Assembly (NCBI RefSeq): GCF_036226925.1
Contig: NZ_CP109031.1
Location: forward strand, 4,464,001 to 4,528,000
From: Streptomyces sp. NBC_00659
Lineage (GTDB): Bacteria; Actinomycetota; Actinomycetes; Streptomycetales; Streptomycetaceae
Direction: 5' to 3'
DNA: 64,000 nt
Numbering within the stretch: the first letter of the stretch is position 1; every line of letters begins with the position of its first letter. Under the pieces are notes generated by a model. It saw only the letters and a program-made list of their open reading frames with translations. It had not been told where the DNA came from and did no database searches. The position numbers and the translations under genes are program-made. Shown here piece after piece: positions 45,590 through 54,512 of the stretch.

Positions 45590-45844
45590 GAAGCCTGGTC
45601 CCCCTGATGCTGCTGTGCTGCCGCACCGCTTTCGCCGGCACGCACATATGTGTGATTGTCATGCCCCGGCCGATCGGGGCACGACCAAATATGCACGCAA
45701 AAGGCTGCTCGGTGATCGCCGTGCGCCTCTCACAACACAACAACTACGTGGCGGAGATGGATCCGTGACCTGCCGGTCCGGATCGCCCGCACCTGACCGG
45801 AACGCGGGACCGACGCGCCGGACCCGCCCCGTGGAACCAGCCGC
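45590..45844 (-). promoter_or_regulatory. leader/promoter region of the protease
   Basis: It holds a 10-bp palindrome CACATATGTG (45643-45652) and a 7-bp hairpin TGCCCCG/CGGGGCA (45662-45681). The stretch 45685-45760 is AT-rich with several short GTTG/TTGTG motifs. It is likely promoter DNA, but I cannot fix the hexamers. Confidence 0.35.
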
Positions 45845-46549
45845 CTACGCGTCGACGGCCGTCCGCCACGCCCGTACCGACTCCGCGGAGACCGGCCCCG
45901 CCCAGCCCCCGGGACGTGCGGCACCGCCGATGTGGAAGGCGTCGAGGCCCGCCGCGCGCAGCCGCGGCAGATGGTCGAGGCGCAGACCGCCGCCGACCAT
46001 GATCCGCGGCTCGTACCCCGGCTCCCCGTGGCGGGCACCCTCGGCCGTGAGGACGGGGAGTCCGCCGTCGACGCCCGTCGGGGACCCGGCGGTCAGATAG
46101 GCGTCGAGACCGGGCAGGTCCGCGAGCTGCTTGCGCAGGGCGTCACGGTCGGCGGCGCGGTCGATCGCGCGGTGGAACGTCCAGCGGCAGCCGTCCAGTT
46201 CGGCGACGATCCGCTCCAGGGCGGCCAGGTCGGGGCCGCCGTGCTCGTCGAGGAAACCGAGGACGAACTCGTCCGCGCCCGCGTCCCGCAGCCCGCCCGC
46301 GGCCCGCACGAGAGCGTCGACGCCCGCCGCGCCGCCGGCCGAGAAGCCGTCGGACAGGCGCAGCATCACGCGCAGCGCGATGTCGACGGAAGCACGGATC
46401 CCGGCGAAGGTCTCCACCGACGGGGTCAGCCCGTCGGCCGCCATGTCCGCGACCAGCTCCAGCCGGTCCGCCCCGCCGGCCTGAGCGGCGACCGCGTCCT
46501 CCACGCCGAGGGCGATCACCTCCAGGACTGCGCTCTTCCGCTCACTCAT
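45845..46549 (-). CDS. cutC: CutC-family copper homeostasis protein
   Basis: The 234-residue TIM-barrel protein has family motifs GADRLELVADMAADGLTPS, DGFSAGG and TFHRAIDRAADRDAL, then RIMVGGGLRLD and FHIGGAARP. CutC is linked to copper handling in bacteria, though its biochemical activity is not defined. The ATG is preceded by GGAGAAGAGG. A sequence close to a DasR-type operator lies 25 bp upstream. Confidence 0.9.
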   Translation of the reverse strand: MSERKSAVLEVIALGVEDAVAAQAGGADRLELVADMAADGLTPSVETFAGIRASVDIALRVMLRLSDGFSAGGAAGVDALVRAAGGLRDAGADEFVLGFLDEHGGPDLAALERIVAELDGCRWTFHRAIDRAADRDALRKQLADLPGLDAYLTAGSPTGVDGGLPVLTAEGARHGEPGYEPRIMVGGGLRLDHLPRLRAAGLDAFHIGGAARPGGWAGPVSAESVRAWRTAVDA

Positions 46550-46574
46550 CGGACCTCTTCTCCTGGGCCGCTAT

Positions 46575-46586
46575 AGGTCTAGTCCA
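46575..46586. promoter_or_regulatory. DasR-like operator candidate upstream of cutC
   Basis: AGGTCTAGTCCA matches the core of the dre consensus TGGTCTAGACCA at 10 of 12 positions. It is in the cutC promoter interval and may also affect the divergent amidase. Confidence 0.4.
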
Positions 46587-46724
46587 ATCAAACAGTACGC
46601 GGGCGGGAGCGGAGGCGCGAGAAGATCACGGCGAACGAAGGGGAGGTCGCGGCGGTTTCCGGCCCGGACCCCTCCCGGAACCCCGGGCCCGCGGGCCCGA
46701 CTCCGCCCCGTTCCGGCCATAGTT

Positions 46725-46737
46725 GAACTCTCATATA
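46725..46737 (+). promoter_or_regulatory. GAACTCTCATATA motif upstream of the amidase
   Basis: A 13-mer identical to that upstream of the conservon (2850-2862), 52 bp before GTG 46789. A perfect repeat/palindrome CGGGCCCGCGGGCCCG sits at 46684-46699 nearby. Confidence 0.4.
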
Positions 46738-46788
46738 CCCTCCCCCATACATGGAGATCATGTAAAGGTCGCGTGAAAGGGTGGGGCA

Positions 46789-49269
46789 GTGCGACGACGC
46801 GGATGGGGTGCGGCCGTTCTGGCGGTCGCGGTGGTGTCCGGGACACTGGTCGTCCAGGGGGCGGGCGGCGGGGACGCGGGCGGCTCCGGAGGCGACGGGA
46901 GGTCCGGGCCGATCCGGACCGGTTCGGCCACCGCCGCGCTGACGGTGGCCGACGGTGGCACGTCCGCCCGGCTGGACCGGCGGGACACCGCGCCCTTCAG
47001 CATGCTCGGCATCACCTGGGCCGAGGCGTCCACACGGGTGAGCGGCACCATCGAGGTCCGGACCCGGGACACGGCGCGTCACACGTGGTCGACGTGGCTG
47101 CGGCTGGACGGTGACAGCGGCGAGGGCGAGCGGGGCGCGTCCCGCGGCGGCACCACGCCCGCGTGGGTGGGCCCGTCCGACGGGGTCCAGGTGCGGATGT
47201 CGAGCGGTGCGTCGCGGCGGCTGCCCGAGGGCCTCCGGCTGGACATGATCGACCCCGGCGGTACGACCTCGGCGATGGAGCCCGCCGGGTTCCTGATGGA
47301 CCCGGTCGACCCGACCGGCGAAGCCGACCCGACCGGCCCGGCGGACGCGACCGGCACGGCGGACGCGACCGGTCCAGCCACGACGGACGCCCCCGCGGAC
47401 ACCGCCTCTCCCGACCCGTCCTCGACCCGGACCTCCGGGCCCTCGTCCGGTCCGACGGACTCCGCCGAACCCACGCGGACGCAGACGCAGCCGTCCACCG
47501 GGAGCGCGAGTCCTTCCCCGACCGTCTCCGCGCCGGACCCGGCCTCGCCGACCGCGACCGTGCCCCCGGCCCCGCCGTCCACCGCGCCCCGCCCGCCGAT
47601 CACCTCGCGGGAGGGCTGGGGCGCCGACGAGTCCATCAGCCCCGAGGAGCCCGGCTATCTGCCCGGAGGGAGGATCAAGGCGGTGGTGCTGCACCACACC
47701 GCCACCTCCAACGACTACACCTGCGCCGAGGCCCCTGCCCTCATCCGGGCCGTCTACGCCTACGACGTACAGCAGTTGACCTGGAAGGACATCGGCTACA
47801 ACTTCCTCGTCGACAAGTGCGGCACGATCTACGAAGGCCGCAAGGGAGGCGTCGACCGGCCCGTGATGGGCGCGCACGCCTACGGCTTCAACTCCGAGAC
47901 CACGGGCATCGCCGTCATCGGTGACTACAGCGGCATCGCCCCCTCGAAAGAGGCGATGACCTCGGTCGCCCGGCTCGCCGCGTGGAAGCTCGGCCAGTAC
48001 GGCGTCGACCCGACGGGCACCACCACCCTCACCGCGGGCGCGAGCGGGCCGAACTACTTCCGCCAGACCTGGGACGCGGGCACCAGGATGACCCTCCCCG
48101 TCATCCACGGCCACCGCGACGGCTACAACACCGTGTGCCCGGGCGACGCGTACTACGCCATGCTGCCCACGGTCCGCGCCTGGGCGGGCGGGACGGTCGA
48201 AGGGCTCAAGCTCGACTCGGTCACCGGTACCGGCGTGTCCGGCACCACCGTCCTCACCGACACCGCCGTCACCGTGAAGTGGTCGGCCTCGACCCCGGCC
48301 GCCCTGGTCAGGCAGTACGACGTCCTGGTCGACGGCGAGGTCGCGGCCACCGTCGCCGGCACCGCCTCCTCCGCCGAGGTGAACCTGGCCCCGGGTACCC
48401 ACAAGGTCTCGGTCCGGGGAGTCCACCAGTCCGGCCGGACCGCGATCACGGAGGACGTCACCGTCCTCGCCGATCCCGCCCCGGCCCTCACGCCCCCCGC
48501 CGCGACCACCACACCCACGGCCAAGGCCACCACCCCCGCCGCGACCGTCTCACCCACCTCACCCGCCTCACCCACCGCGAAGGCGACCACCCCCACCCCG
48601 ACCGCCTCGCCCACCACGAAGGCCCCCACCCCCGCCGACACCACGCCGCCGGTCTTCTCCACCCAGCCGAATCTCGCCCTGCGCACCGGCACGGTGAGCA
48701 CCACGGCCGTCCCGCTCACCCTGAAGTGGAAGGCCACCGACACGAAGGAACTGAAGGAGGTCCGCCTCACCGCCCCGGTCGCCAGGACGTACGGCCCGAC
48801 GGTCACGAGCGCGAGCCTCACCGCCAAGTCCGGTGTGGCCACGACCTGGAGGATGACGGCGTACGACCGGGCCGGCAACGCCCGCTCGGCCTCCGTGAGC
48901 GGCACCCCCGTGATCCTCCAGGAGAGCGCGGCCACCAGAACCGGCACCTGGACGTCCAAGTCGTCGAGCGGCTACCTGGGCGGCAAGTCGTACAGCAGCT
49001 CCACGAAGAGCTCCTCGCTGACCTGGACCTTCACCGGACGCTCGGCGGCCCTGGTGGTCTCGCGCGCCGCGACCTCCGGTCAGGTGTACGTCTACGTCGA
49101 CGGCAAGAAGACCGCCACCGTGGACCTGAGGACGACGACCACCAAGTACCGCGACGCGATCTGGGCGACGACCTGGACCGCCGCCGCCAAACACACGGTG
49201 AAGCTCGTGGTCGTCGGCACCGGCGGACGGCCCACGGTCACGACCGACGGACTCGTGTACCTCAAGTAG
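46789..49269 (+). CDS. secreted PGRP-type N-acetylmuramoyl-L-alanine amidase
   Basis: The 826-residue secreted protein has a signal peptide, a beta-rich N-domain (about 45-145), a Ser/Thr/Pro/Asp linker (about 165-265) and a peptidoglycan-recognition amidase domain (SREGWGADESI to near 465). Zinc-site residues are visible in VVLHHTAT, DIGYNFLVDKCGTIYEGR and VIHGHRDGYNTVCPGD. An Ig-like domain, a second Thr/Pro-rich linker and a C-terminal beta-sandwich (VYVYVDGKKTATVDL) follow. It would cut the MurNAc-L-Ala bond. The repeats AKATTP and DATG make the linkers slippery. Confidence 0.92.
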   Translation: MRRRGWGAAVLAVAVVSGTLVVQGAGGGDAGGSGGDGRSGPIRTGSATAALTVADGGTSARLDRRDTAPFSMLGITWAEASTRVSGTIEVRTRDTARHTWSTWLRLDGDSGEGERGASRGGTTPAWVGPSDGVQVRMSSGASRRLPEGLRLDMIDPGGTTSAMEPAGFLMDPVDPTGEADPTGPADATGTADATGPATTDAPADTASPDPSSTRTSGPSSGPTDSAEPTRTQTQPSTGSASPSPTVSAPDPASPTATVPPAPPSTAPRPPITSREGWGADESISPEEPGYLPGGRIKAVVLHHTATSNDYTCAEAPALIRAVYAYDVQQLTWKDIGYNFLVDKCGTIYEGRKGGVDRPVMGAHAYGFNSETTGIAVIGDYSGIAPSKEAMTSVARLAAWKLGQYGVDPTGTTTLTAGASGPNYFRQTWDAGTRMTLPVIHGHRDGYNTVCPGDAYYAMLPTVRAWAGGTVEGLKLDSVTGTGVSGTTVLTDTAVTVKWSASTPAALVRQYDVLVDGEVAATVAGTASSAEVNLAPGTHKVSVRGVHQSGRTAITEDVTVLADPAPALTPPAATTTPTAKATTPAATVSPTSPASPTAKATTPTPTASPTTKAPTPADTTPPVFSTQPNLALRTGTVSTTAVPLTLKWKATDTKELKEVRLTAPVARTYGPTVTSASLTAKSGVATTWRMTAYDRAGNARSASVSGTPVILQESAATRTGTWTSKSSSGYLGGKSYSSSTKSSSLTWTFTGRSAALVVSRAATSGQVYVYVDGKKTATVDLRTTTTKYRDAIWATTWTAAAKHTVKLVVVGTGGRPTVTTDGLVYLK

Positions 49270-49283
49270 TCGTCCGGCCGGTC

Positions 49284-49311
49284 AGGGCCACCGCGCCGGT
49301 GCGGTGGCCCT
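49284..49311. terminator. terminator between convergent amidase and 49379 gene
   Basis: AGGGCCACCGC (49284-49294) and GCGGTGGCCCT (49301-49311) form a perfect 11-bp stem with a GCCGGT loop. Confidence 0.85.
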
Positions 49312-49378
49312 GTCGGCCGGATCCGTCGCGCTCGCCGAGGATCCGTTCCGCGGTTCGACCGACGGCTCAACCGACGGC

Positions 49379-50056
49379 TCAACCGAACAGATTGAGCTCT
49401 TCCTCCCGCACCCCCACCAGCTCGTACACCGTCGTCTTCGGGACCGGCCGCCCCGAGAAGAGCCGTACGAGGGTCGCGGCGTCGCCGATGTAACGGGCCG
49501 GGGGACGGTCGCCGGGGACGCCGCCCAGGCGCAGCGGGTCGTCGAGATGGTCGAGGTCGGCGTGCAGCGGGACCCCGTCGCTCACGCGGCTGAAGCGGAC
49601 CAGGAGCGCGAGGGCGTGCGGGAGCCCCTCCCCCTCGTAGGCGCCCGGTTCGCCGAACGCCTCGCGCACGTCTCCGGCGTGGATCCACTCGCCGAGCGCG
49701 ACCGCGTCGAGCATGCCCCGGGTACGGGCGATCGCCGGGCCCACCTCGGTCATCCCGTGTTCCAGCTCGTCGATGACCCGCGCCGTCGTCCAGTCGGCAC
49801 GCTCGGCGATGTCTCGGTCGTTGACCTCGGCCTCGAACACCCCTGGTTCGAAGCGGCGCTCGACGACCCGTGTCAGCACGGCCGAGCAATGCGCCAGCAG
49901 GTCCCGCACCGTCCACGCCGGACACCCTGCCGTCAGGCGGGCGAAGTCGTCCTCCGGGCGGGCCCGCAGCAGCGGGATCAGCGCGTCGCGCTCGGTGCGC
50001 AGGAGCAGACCGGGCAGTTCCGGGTCCCGTACATCGTGTGCGTCTTGAGGAATCAT
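49379..50056 (-). CDS. maleylpyruvate-isomerase-family (DinB-fold) protein
   Basis: The 225-residue protein of the TIGR03083 type starts LLLRTERDALIPLLRA, then CPAWTVRDLLAHCSAV, with His in LGEWIHAGDVREAFG. These are the DinB-helix histidines used for metal and mycothiol chemistry in this group. The C-domain (RYIGDAATLVRLFSGRP) is an SCP2-like part. It is an enzyme of unknown substrate, probably cytoplasmic and mycothiol-linked. A 90-bp palindromic element ends close to its start. Confidence 0.88.
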   Translation of the reverse strand: MIPQDAHDVRDPELPGLLLRTERDALIPLLRARPEDDFARLTAGCPAWTVRDLLAHCSAVLTRVVERRFEPGVFEAEVNDRDIAERADWTTARVIDELEHGMTEVGPAIARTRGMLDAVALGEWIHAGDVREAFGEPGAYEGEGLPHALALLVRFSRVSDGVPLHADLDHLDDPLRLGGVPGDRPPARYIGDAATLVRLFSGRPVPKTTVYELVGVREEELNLFG

Positions 50057-50065
50057 GACTCCACG

Positions 50066-50155
50066 CTAGGGCCTGTCCGGTCGGTCACGGTGGAGGATGC
50101 CGACGGCCCCTGGTGGACCCCGCGTCTCCGCCGTGATCGACCGGACAGGTCCTAG
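50066..50155. mobile_element. 90-bp near-perfect inverted repeat, MITE-like
   Basis: The 30-bp left arm (50066-50095) starts CTAGGGCCTGTCCGGTCG. The right arm (50126-50155), read backward, starts CTAGGACCTGTCCGGTCG. About 27 of 30 positions match. The 30-bp centre is not symmetrical. It has no coding capacity, has CTAG at both ends, and sits alone between two genes. Confidence 0.6.
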
Positions 50156-50158
50156 GGG

Positions 50159-51190
50159 CTACCCGCGCAGTTCGAAGGAGATGTGCGGGGACAGCGCGCG
50201 GAGGAAGTCCCGGGCGTCGAAGATCTCGCCGGCGGAGGCGACGCCGACCGTCCTGGTGCGTCCCGTCAGGATGCGGTCGAGTGCCTCCACCACGAGCGGC
50301 GCGGTGACGGCGTAGATGTCCTGGCCCCGTGCCACGGCACGCCGTTCGGCGCCGCCGGAGCGCACCACGACGTCGACGAGGAAGGTCTGCCCGGACCGCC
50401 CGCGCTCGTCGGCCGGGCTCGGAGCGGGGGTGTCCGGGGCCGCCAGTTCCCCGGCCGCCTCGACGGTCATGTAGGTGCACACCTCGGAGACGGCGAGGTG
50501 GCTGGGCACGGTGACCACGTCGGCCATCGAGAACTCCCCGAGAACGGCACGCGGGCCCATCGGCTCGGGGAACGGCCACTCCAGGGTGGGCAGGGCGTCC
50601 TCGACGTACTCCAGCCGCCCTTCGGTGTAACGGACGCGCCGGCCGCCGCGCCGCTCCCGGGAGACCGCGCCCGCGGCGCGCGTCCCGGCGGTGGGGTGCC
50701 AGCCGCTCAGCCCGTACGCGATGTGCGCCTCGTCGGCCGCCGTCCACTCGCCCATCGCGGCGGTGACCAGCAGGTCGCCGAAGCCGCCGTAGAAGGCCAT
50801 CGCGGGGACGATCACCGTTCCCGCGGCCTCGGCCGGCTCCGCGAAGTGCGCGAACGTGTCGAGGTTGGCCTCGATCTCGGCCGCCACGTCCACGTACGGG
50901 ATCCCGGCGCGCAGGGCCGCCTCGATCACGGGGCCGGCCGTCGTGGCGAACGGCCCGGCGCAGTTGACCACCGCCGCGGCGCCGGTCAGCGCCTGGTCGA
51001 GGGACGCCGGGTCGTCGACCGTGGCCGGCCGGACGTCCAGGCCCGGCCACGAGGCCGCCAGTTCCTTCAGCTTCCCGGCGTCCCGGCCGGAGAGGACCGG
51101 CGTGAACCCGCGCTCCAGCAGTTCGGCCACCACGAACCGGCCGGTGTGCCCGTACGCGCCGAACACCGTCACTGCCTGCCCCGACTCCAT
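50159..51190 (-). CDS. saccharopine-dehydrogenase-like NAD(P)-binding protein
   Basis: The 343-residue protein has a Rossmann nucleotide site (VTVFGAYGHTGRFVVAELLERG) and the loop VVNCAGPFATTAGPVIEAAL of the trans-acting enoyl reductase/saccharopine reductase-like group. It reduces an unknown carbonyl or enoyl substrate. ATG 51190 follows GGGGGAGAA. It is divergent from an AraC regulator, with 110 bp between starts, so it is a likely target. Confidence 0.88.
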   Translation of the reverse strand: MESGQAVTVFGAYGHTGRFVVAELLERGFTPVLSGRDAGKLKELAASWPGLDVRPATVDDPASLDQALTGAAAVVNCAGPFATTAGPVIEAALRAGIPYVDVAAEIEANLDTFAHFAEPAEAAGTVIVPAMAFYGGFGDLLVTAAMGEWTAADEAHIAYGLSGWHPTAGTRAAGAVSRERRGGRRVRYTEGRLEYVEDALPTLEWPFPEPMGPRAVLGEFSMADVVTVPSHLAVSEVCTYMTVEAAGELAAPDTPAPSPADERGRSGQTFLVDVVVRSGGAERRAVARGQDIYAVTAPLVVEALDRILTGRTRTVGVASAGEIFDARDFLRALSPHISFELRG

Positions 51191-51300
51191 GGGTTCTCCC
51201 CCGTGCTCGAAGTGAACTGCCTTGATCCGTAAGGACATCCTGGCGAGAACGGGCGCCCCGCACGAGTGTCCGGAACGCCAGGCCCCATACAATTCCGGAC

Positions 51301-52407
51301 ATGACTTCTGTCGCGCTGGCCGTCACCGACGGGATGCTGCACTTCGAACTGGCCCTGGCCTGCGAGGTCTTCGGCTCCGCTCCGGACGCCGTGCGGGTGC
51401 CCTGGTACGACCTCGCGCTCTGCGGGCCGAAGGCGGTGCGCGTCGGACCGTTCCGGCTGGAGCCCGACCGCGGCCTCGACCGGCTCCCGTACGCCGACAC
51501 GGTGATCGTCCCGGGCTGGGCCGACATCGACCGGGAGCCGCCCGCCGCCCTCGTCGACGCGGTCCGTGCGGCCCACGAGGCGGGCGCGCGCGTGGCCTCC
51601 CTGTGCACCGGCGCGTTCGTCCTGGCCGCCGCCGGGCTGCTGGACGGGAAGCGCGCGACCACGCACTGGGCGCACACCCGGACCCTGGCCGCCCGCCATC
51701 CCCGGGTGCTGGTGGACCCGGACGTCCTGTACGTGGACGACGGCAGCGTGCTCACCTCTGCCGGCAAGGCCGCCGCCATGGACCTGTGCCTGCACCTCGT
51801 CCGCCTCGACCACGGCTCCTCGGTCGCCAACACCGTCGCCCGCAACCTGGTCGTGCCCCCGCACCGGGACGGCGGCCAGGCCCAGTTCGTCAGCACGCCG
51901 GTGCCCGCACCCGACCACCATCCGCTCGCCGAGCTGTTCCCCTGGGTCATCGAGCGGCTGGACCGTCCGCTGACCGTGGAGGACCTGGCCCGCCAGGCGC
52001 GGATGAGCTCACGCAACCTGGGCCGCCACTTCAGGTCGGTGACCGGCACCACCCCGCTCCAGTGGCTGCTGACCCAACGGATCCGCCATGCGCAGGAGTT
52101 GCTGGAGACCACCGACGCGGGCGTCGACGCCGTCGCGGCGGCCACCGGCATGGGAACCGGGACGACACTGCGCCGGCACTTCAACCGCACGGTGGGCGTG
52201 CCCCCGGACGCCTACCGCCGCACCTTCCGCGCACGGACCCGCCCCGGCCCTGTCCCCGGCCCCGCGCCCGCGCCTTCGCCTTCGCCTTCGCCTTCGGACA
52301 GCACCACGACGGGGACCGATCCGGGCACCACGACGGGGAGCCCCGGGGCGGGGACAATGGCGGCATGGCAGCAGAGAGCAACCGCCACCCGGCCCACCCG
52401 GAGCTGA
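51301..52407 (+). CDS. GATase1-like/AraC-family transcriptional regulator
   Basis: The 368-residue protein has an N-terminal DJ-1/PfpI-like domain (about 1-190, with ASLCTGAFVLAAAGLLDGK) and a C-terminal AraC double HTH (LTVEDLARQARMSSRNLGRHF, then VDAVAAATGMGTGTTLRRHF). A low-complexity Pro/Ser tail follows, encoded by CCTTCG repeats. TACAAT (51288-51293) lies 7 nt before ATG 51301, a leaderless promoter. It probably controls the divergent reductase gene. Confidence 0.92.
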   Translation: MTSVALAVTDGMLHFELALACEVFGSAPDAVRVPWYDLALCGPKAVRVGPFRLEPDRGLDRLPYADTVIVPGWADIDREPPAALVDAVRAAHEAGARVASLCTGAFVLAAAGLLDGKRATTHWAHTRTLAARHPRVLVDPDVLYVDDGSVLTSAGKAAAMDLCLHLVRLDHGSSVANTVARNLVVPPHRDGGQAQFVSTPVPAPDHHPLAELFPWVIERLDRPLTVEDLARQARMSSRNLGRHFRSVTGTTPLQWLLTQRIRHAQELLETTDAGVDAVAAATGMGTGTTLRRHFNRTVGVPPDAYRRTFRARTRPGPVPGPAPAPSPSPSPSDSTTTGTDPGTTTGSPGAGTMAAWQQRATATRPTRS

Positions 52408-53045
52408 CGAAGCGCTGGGCGGACACCGTCCTGGCCGCACGTGAGGGCGAGGGCTCCGGCCCCGCGCCGGAGCCCTACGCGGCCGACCTCCTGGCCCGCT
52501 GGGCCGAACCCCGGCGCCGGTACCACACCACCGACCATCTCCTCGCGGTCCTCGGCCACATCGACGTGCTGGAGGCCCACGGGGAGCGCGCCGGCGATCC
52601 GGACGCCGTACGCCTGGCCGCCTGGTTCCACGACGCCGTGTACCTCCCGGACCGTTCGGAGAACGAGGAGCGCTCCGCCCGGCTCGCCGAACGCGCGCTG
52701 GCCGAACTGGGCGTCGACCCGGACCGCACCGCCGAGGTCGCCCGGCTCGTCCGGCTCACCGTCTCCCACGACCCCGCCGACCACGACACCGACGGCGCCG
52801 TCCTGTGCGACGCGGATCTCGCGATCCTGGCCTCGCCCCCGGCCGCGTACGCCGCCTACACCGCCGCCGTCCGCGAGGAGTACGCCTTCGTCCCCGACGA
52901 CGCCTTCCGCGTGGGCCGCGCGGCCGTCCTGCGTCAACTCCTGGACCTGCCAAGGCTGTTCAGGACTCCGTACGGCGAACGTGTCTGGGCGGCACCGGCC
53001 CGCCGGAACATGGAGGACGAACTGGCGTCGCTGACGGAGGCCTGA
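52365..53045 (+). CDS. HD-domain (metal-dependent phosphohydrolase-like) protein
   Basis: The 226-residue protein contains RRYHTTDHLLAVLGHID and AAWFHDAVYLPDRSENEERSA, the HD motif of a small phosphohydrolase, plus LCDADLAILA near residue 150. GACAAT (52353-52358) ends 6 nt before ATG 52365, so its promoter and start lie inside the 3' end of the AraC gene (43 bp overlap). Substrate unknown; a nucleotide or nucleoside is typical. Confidence 0.88.
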   Translation: MAAESNRHPAHPELTKRWADTVLAAREGEGSGPAPEPYAADLLARWAEPRRRYHTTDHLLAVLGHIDVLEAHGERAGDPDAVRLAAWFHDAVYLPDRSENEERSARLAERALAELGVDPDRTAEVARLVRLTVSHDPADHDTDGAVLCDADLAILASPPAAYAAYTAAVREEYAFVPDDAFRVGRAAVLRQLLDLPRLFRTPYGERVWAAPARRNMEDELASLTEA

Positions 53046-53056
53046 CGGGCGAGGTT

Positions 53057-53101
53057 CCGGCCCCTCCGGCGGATGAGGAGCGGGGTCCGGGGCGCAGCGC
53101 C
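53057..53101. repeat. 45-bp dispersed intergenic element, copy 3 (diverged)
   Basis: Matches the other copies in GCCCCTCCGGCG and GATGAGGAGCGGGGTCCGGG but has compensatory change in the second hairpin (GGCGCAGCGCC instead of GGGCGGAGCCCC). It starts 12 bp after the HD gene. Confidence 0.82.
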
Positions 53102-53223
53102 GGGTCCGGGGAGGGGCGAGGGGGCCGAAGAGGGCCGAGGGGTATGCGGAAGGCCGAGGGGTACGGGGGAGGGCCGAGGGAAACGGGTTCGACTGCGGGC
53201 TCCGGACCACGTACCAAGGAGCC

Positions 53224-54492
53224 ATGCCTCCGAGCCCCGGCCCCCTGACGCCGGACATACCCGCCGCCGCCCGGGCCTTCGCCCCCGGCTCCGCCCCGGA
53301 CGTCACCCCGGACGTCACCCCGGCCACCGGCCGGCCCCGTATGCCCCTGTCCGTCTACGTCCTCGCCCTGTGCGTCTTCGCCCTCGGCACCAGTGAGTTC
53401 ATGCTGTCCGGGCTGCTGCCGTCCATCGCGAAAGACCTGGGCGTGACGATCCCGCGGGCGGGACTGCTGATCTCGGCGTTCGCGATCGGCATGGTCGTCG
53501 GCGCGCCGCTGCTCGCCGTGGCCACGCTCCGGCTGCCGAGGCGGACCACCCTCGTCGCCCTGATCTCGGTCTTCGGGCTCGGCCAGGTGGCGGGAGCGCT
53601 GGCGCCGGACTACGCCGTGCTCTTTGCCTCACGTGTCGTCAGCGCCCTGGCCTGCGCGGGCTTCTGGGCGGTCGGCGCGGCCGTGGCCGTCGCGGCGGTG
53701 CCGGTGACCTCACGGGCGCGGGCGCTGGCCGTGATGATCGGAGGCCTGTCGATCGCGAACGTGCTGGGCGTGCCCGCGGGCGCCTTCCTCGGCCAGGGAC
53801 TCGGCTGGCGGGCCGCCTTCTGGGCCGTCGGAGCGGCGTCCGTCGTCGCGCTCGTGGGCATCGTGACCCTCGTCCCGCCCATCGCGCCCCCGGACGTGCG
53901 ACCGCGGATCCGGGGAGAGCTGCTCGTCTACCGCGACCGGCGGGTCTGGCTGTCCGTCGGCACGATCGTGCTCGCCGCGGCCGGTGTCTTCTGCGCCTTC
54001 AGCTATCTCGCCCCGCTGCTCACCGAGGTCGCCCATCTCCAGGAGCGCTGGGTCCCGACCGTGCTGGCGCTGTTCGGCGCAGGCGCGATCATCGGGACGA
54101 CGCTCGGCGGGCGGTTCGCCGACGCGTATCCGTTCGAGGTCCTGCTCTGCGGCATGGCGGCGGACATCGTCGTCCTCGTCGCGTTCGCCCTTCTCGGGCG
54201 GTACGCCGTCGCGGCCGTCCTTCTCTCCTTCCTCCTCGGGATCGCCTGCTTCAGCACCGCCCCGGCCCTGAACGCCCGGATGTTCCAGGTCGCGGCGGCC
54301 GCCCCGACCCTGGCTGCCGCCACCACCACCGCCGCCTTCAACCTGGGCAACACCGCAGGTCCCTGGCTCGGCGGGGCCGTCATCGACGCGGGGCTCGGAT
54401 ACCCGGCCACCGCCTGGGTGGGCGCGGCACTGACGGCCGCCGCCGTCTGTCTGACCCTCGTGGCCAGGAAACCCGTACGCTCCCAGGGATGA
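53224..54492 (+). CDS. MFS drug exporter, chloramphenicol-resistance (Cmx/CmlR) type
   Basis: The 422-residue 12-helix protein has VYVLALCVFALGTSEFMLSG and ISAFAIGMVVGAPLLAVATL, close to Cmx/Cml exporters of actinomycetes. Chloramphenicol export is inferred by resemblance only. AAGGAG is 3 nt before ATG 53224, close for a ribosome site; ATG 53341 (MPLSVYV) is the family-like start and is possible. It is followed within 20 bp by the DinB-GNAT gene. Confidence 0.85.
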   Translation: MPPSPGPLTPDIPAAARAFAPGSAPDVTPDVTPATGRPRMPLSVYVLALCVFALGTSEFMLSGLLPSIAKDLGVTIPRAGLLISAFAIGMVVGAPLLAVATLRLPRRTTLVALISVFGLGQVAGALAPDYAVLFASRVVSALACAGFWAVGAAVAVAAVPVTSRARALAVMIGGLSIANVLGVPAGAFLGQGLGWRAAFWAVGAASVVALVGIVTLVPPIAPPDVRPRIRGELLVYRDRRVWLSVGTIVLAAAGVFCAFSYLAPLLTEVAHLQERWVPTVLALFGAGAIIGTTLGGRFADAYPFEVLLCGMAADIVVLVAFALLGRYAVAAVLLSFLLGIACFSTAPALNARMFQVAAAAPTLAAATTTAAFNLGNTAGPWLGGAVIDAGLGYPATAWVGAALTAAAVCLTLVARKPVRSQG

Positions 54493-54512
54493 TCCGTCCT
54501 ATTCTCGGCCGC

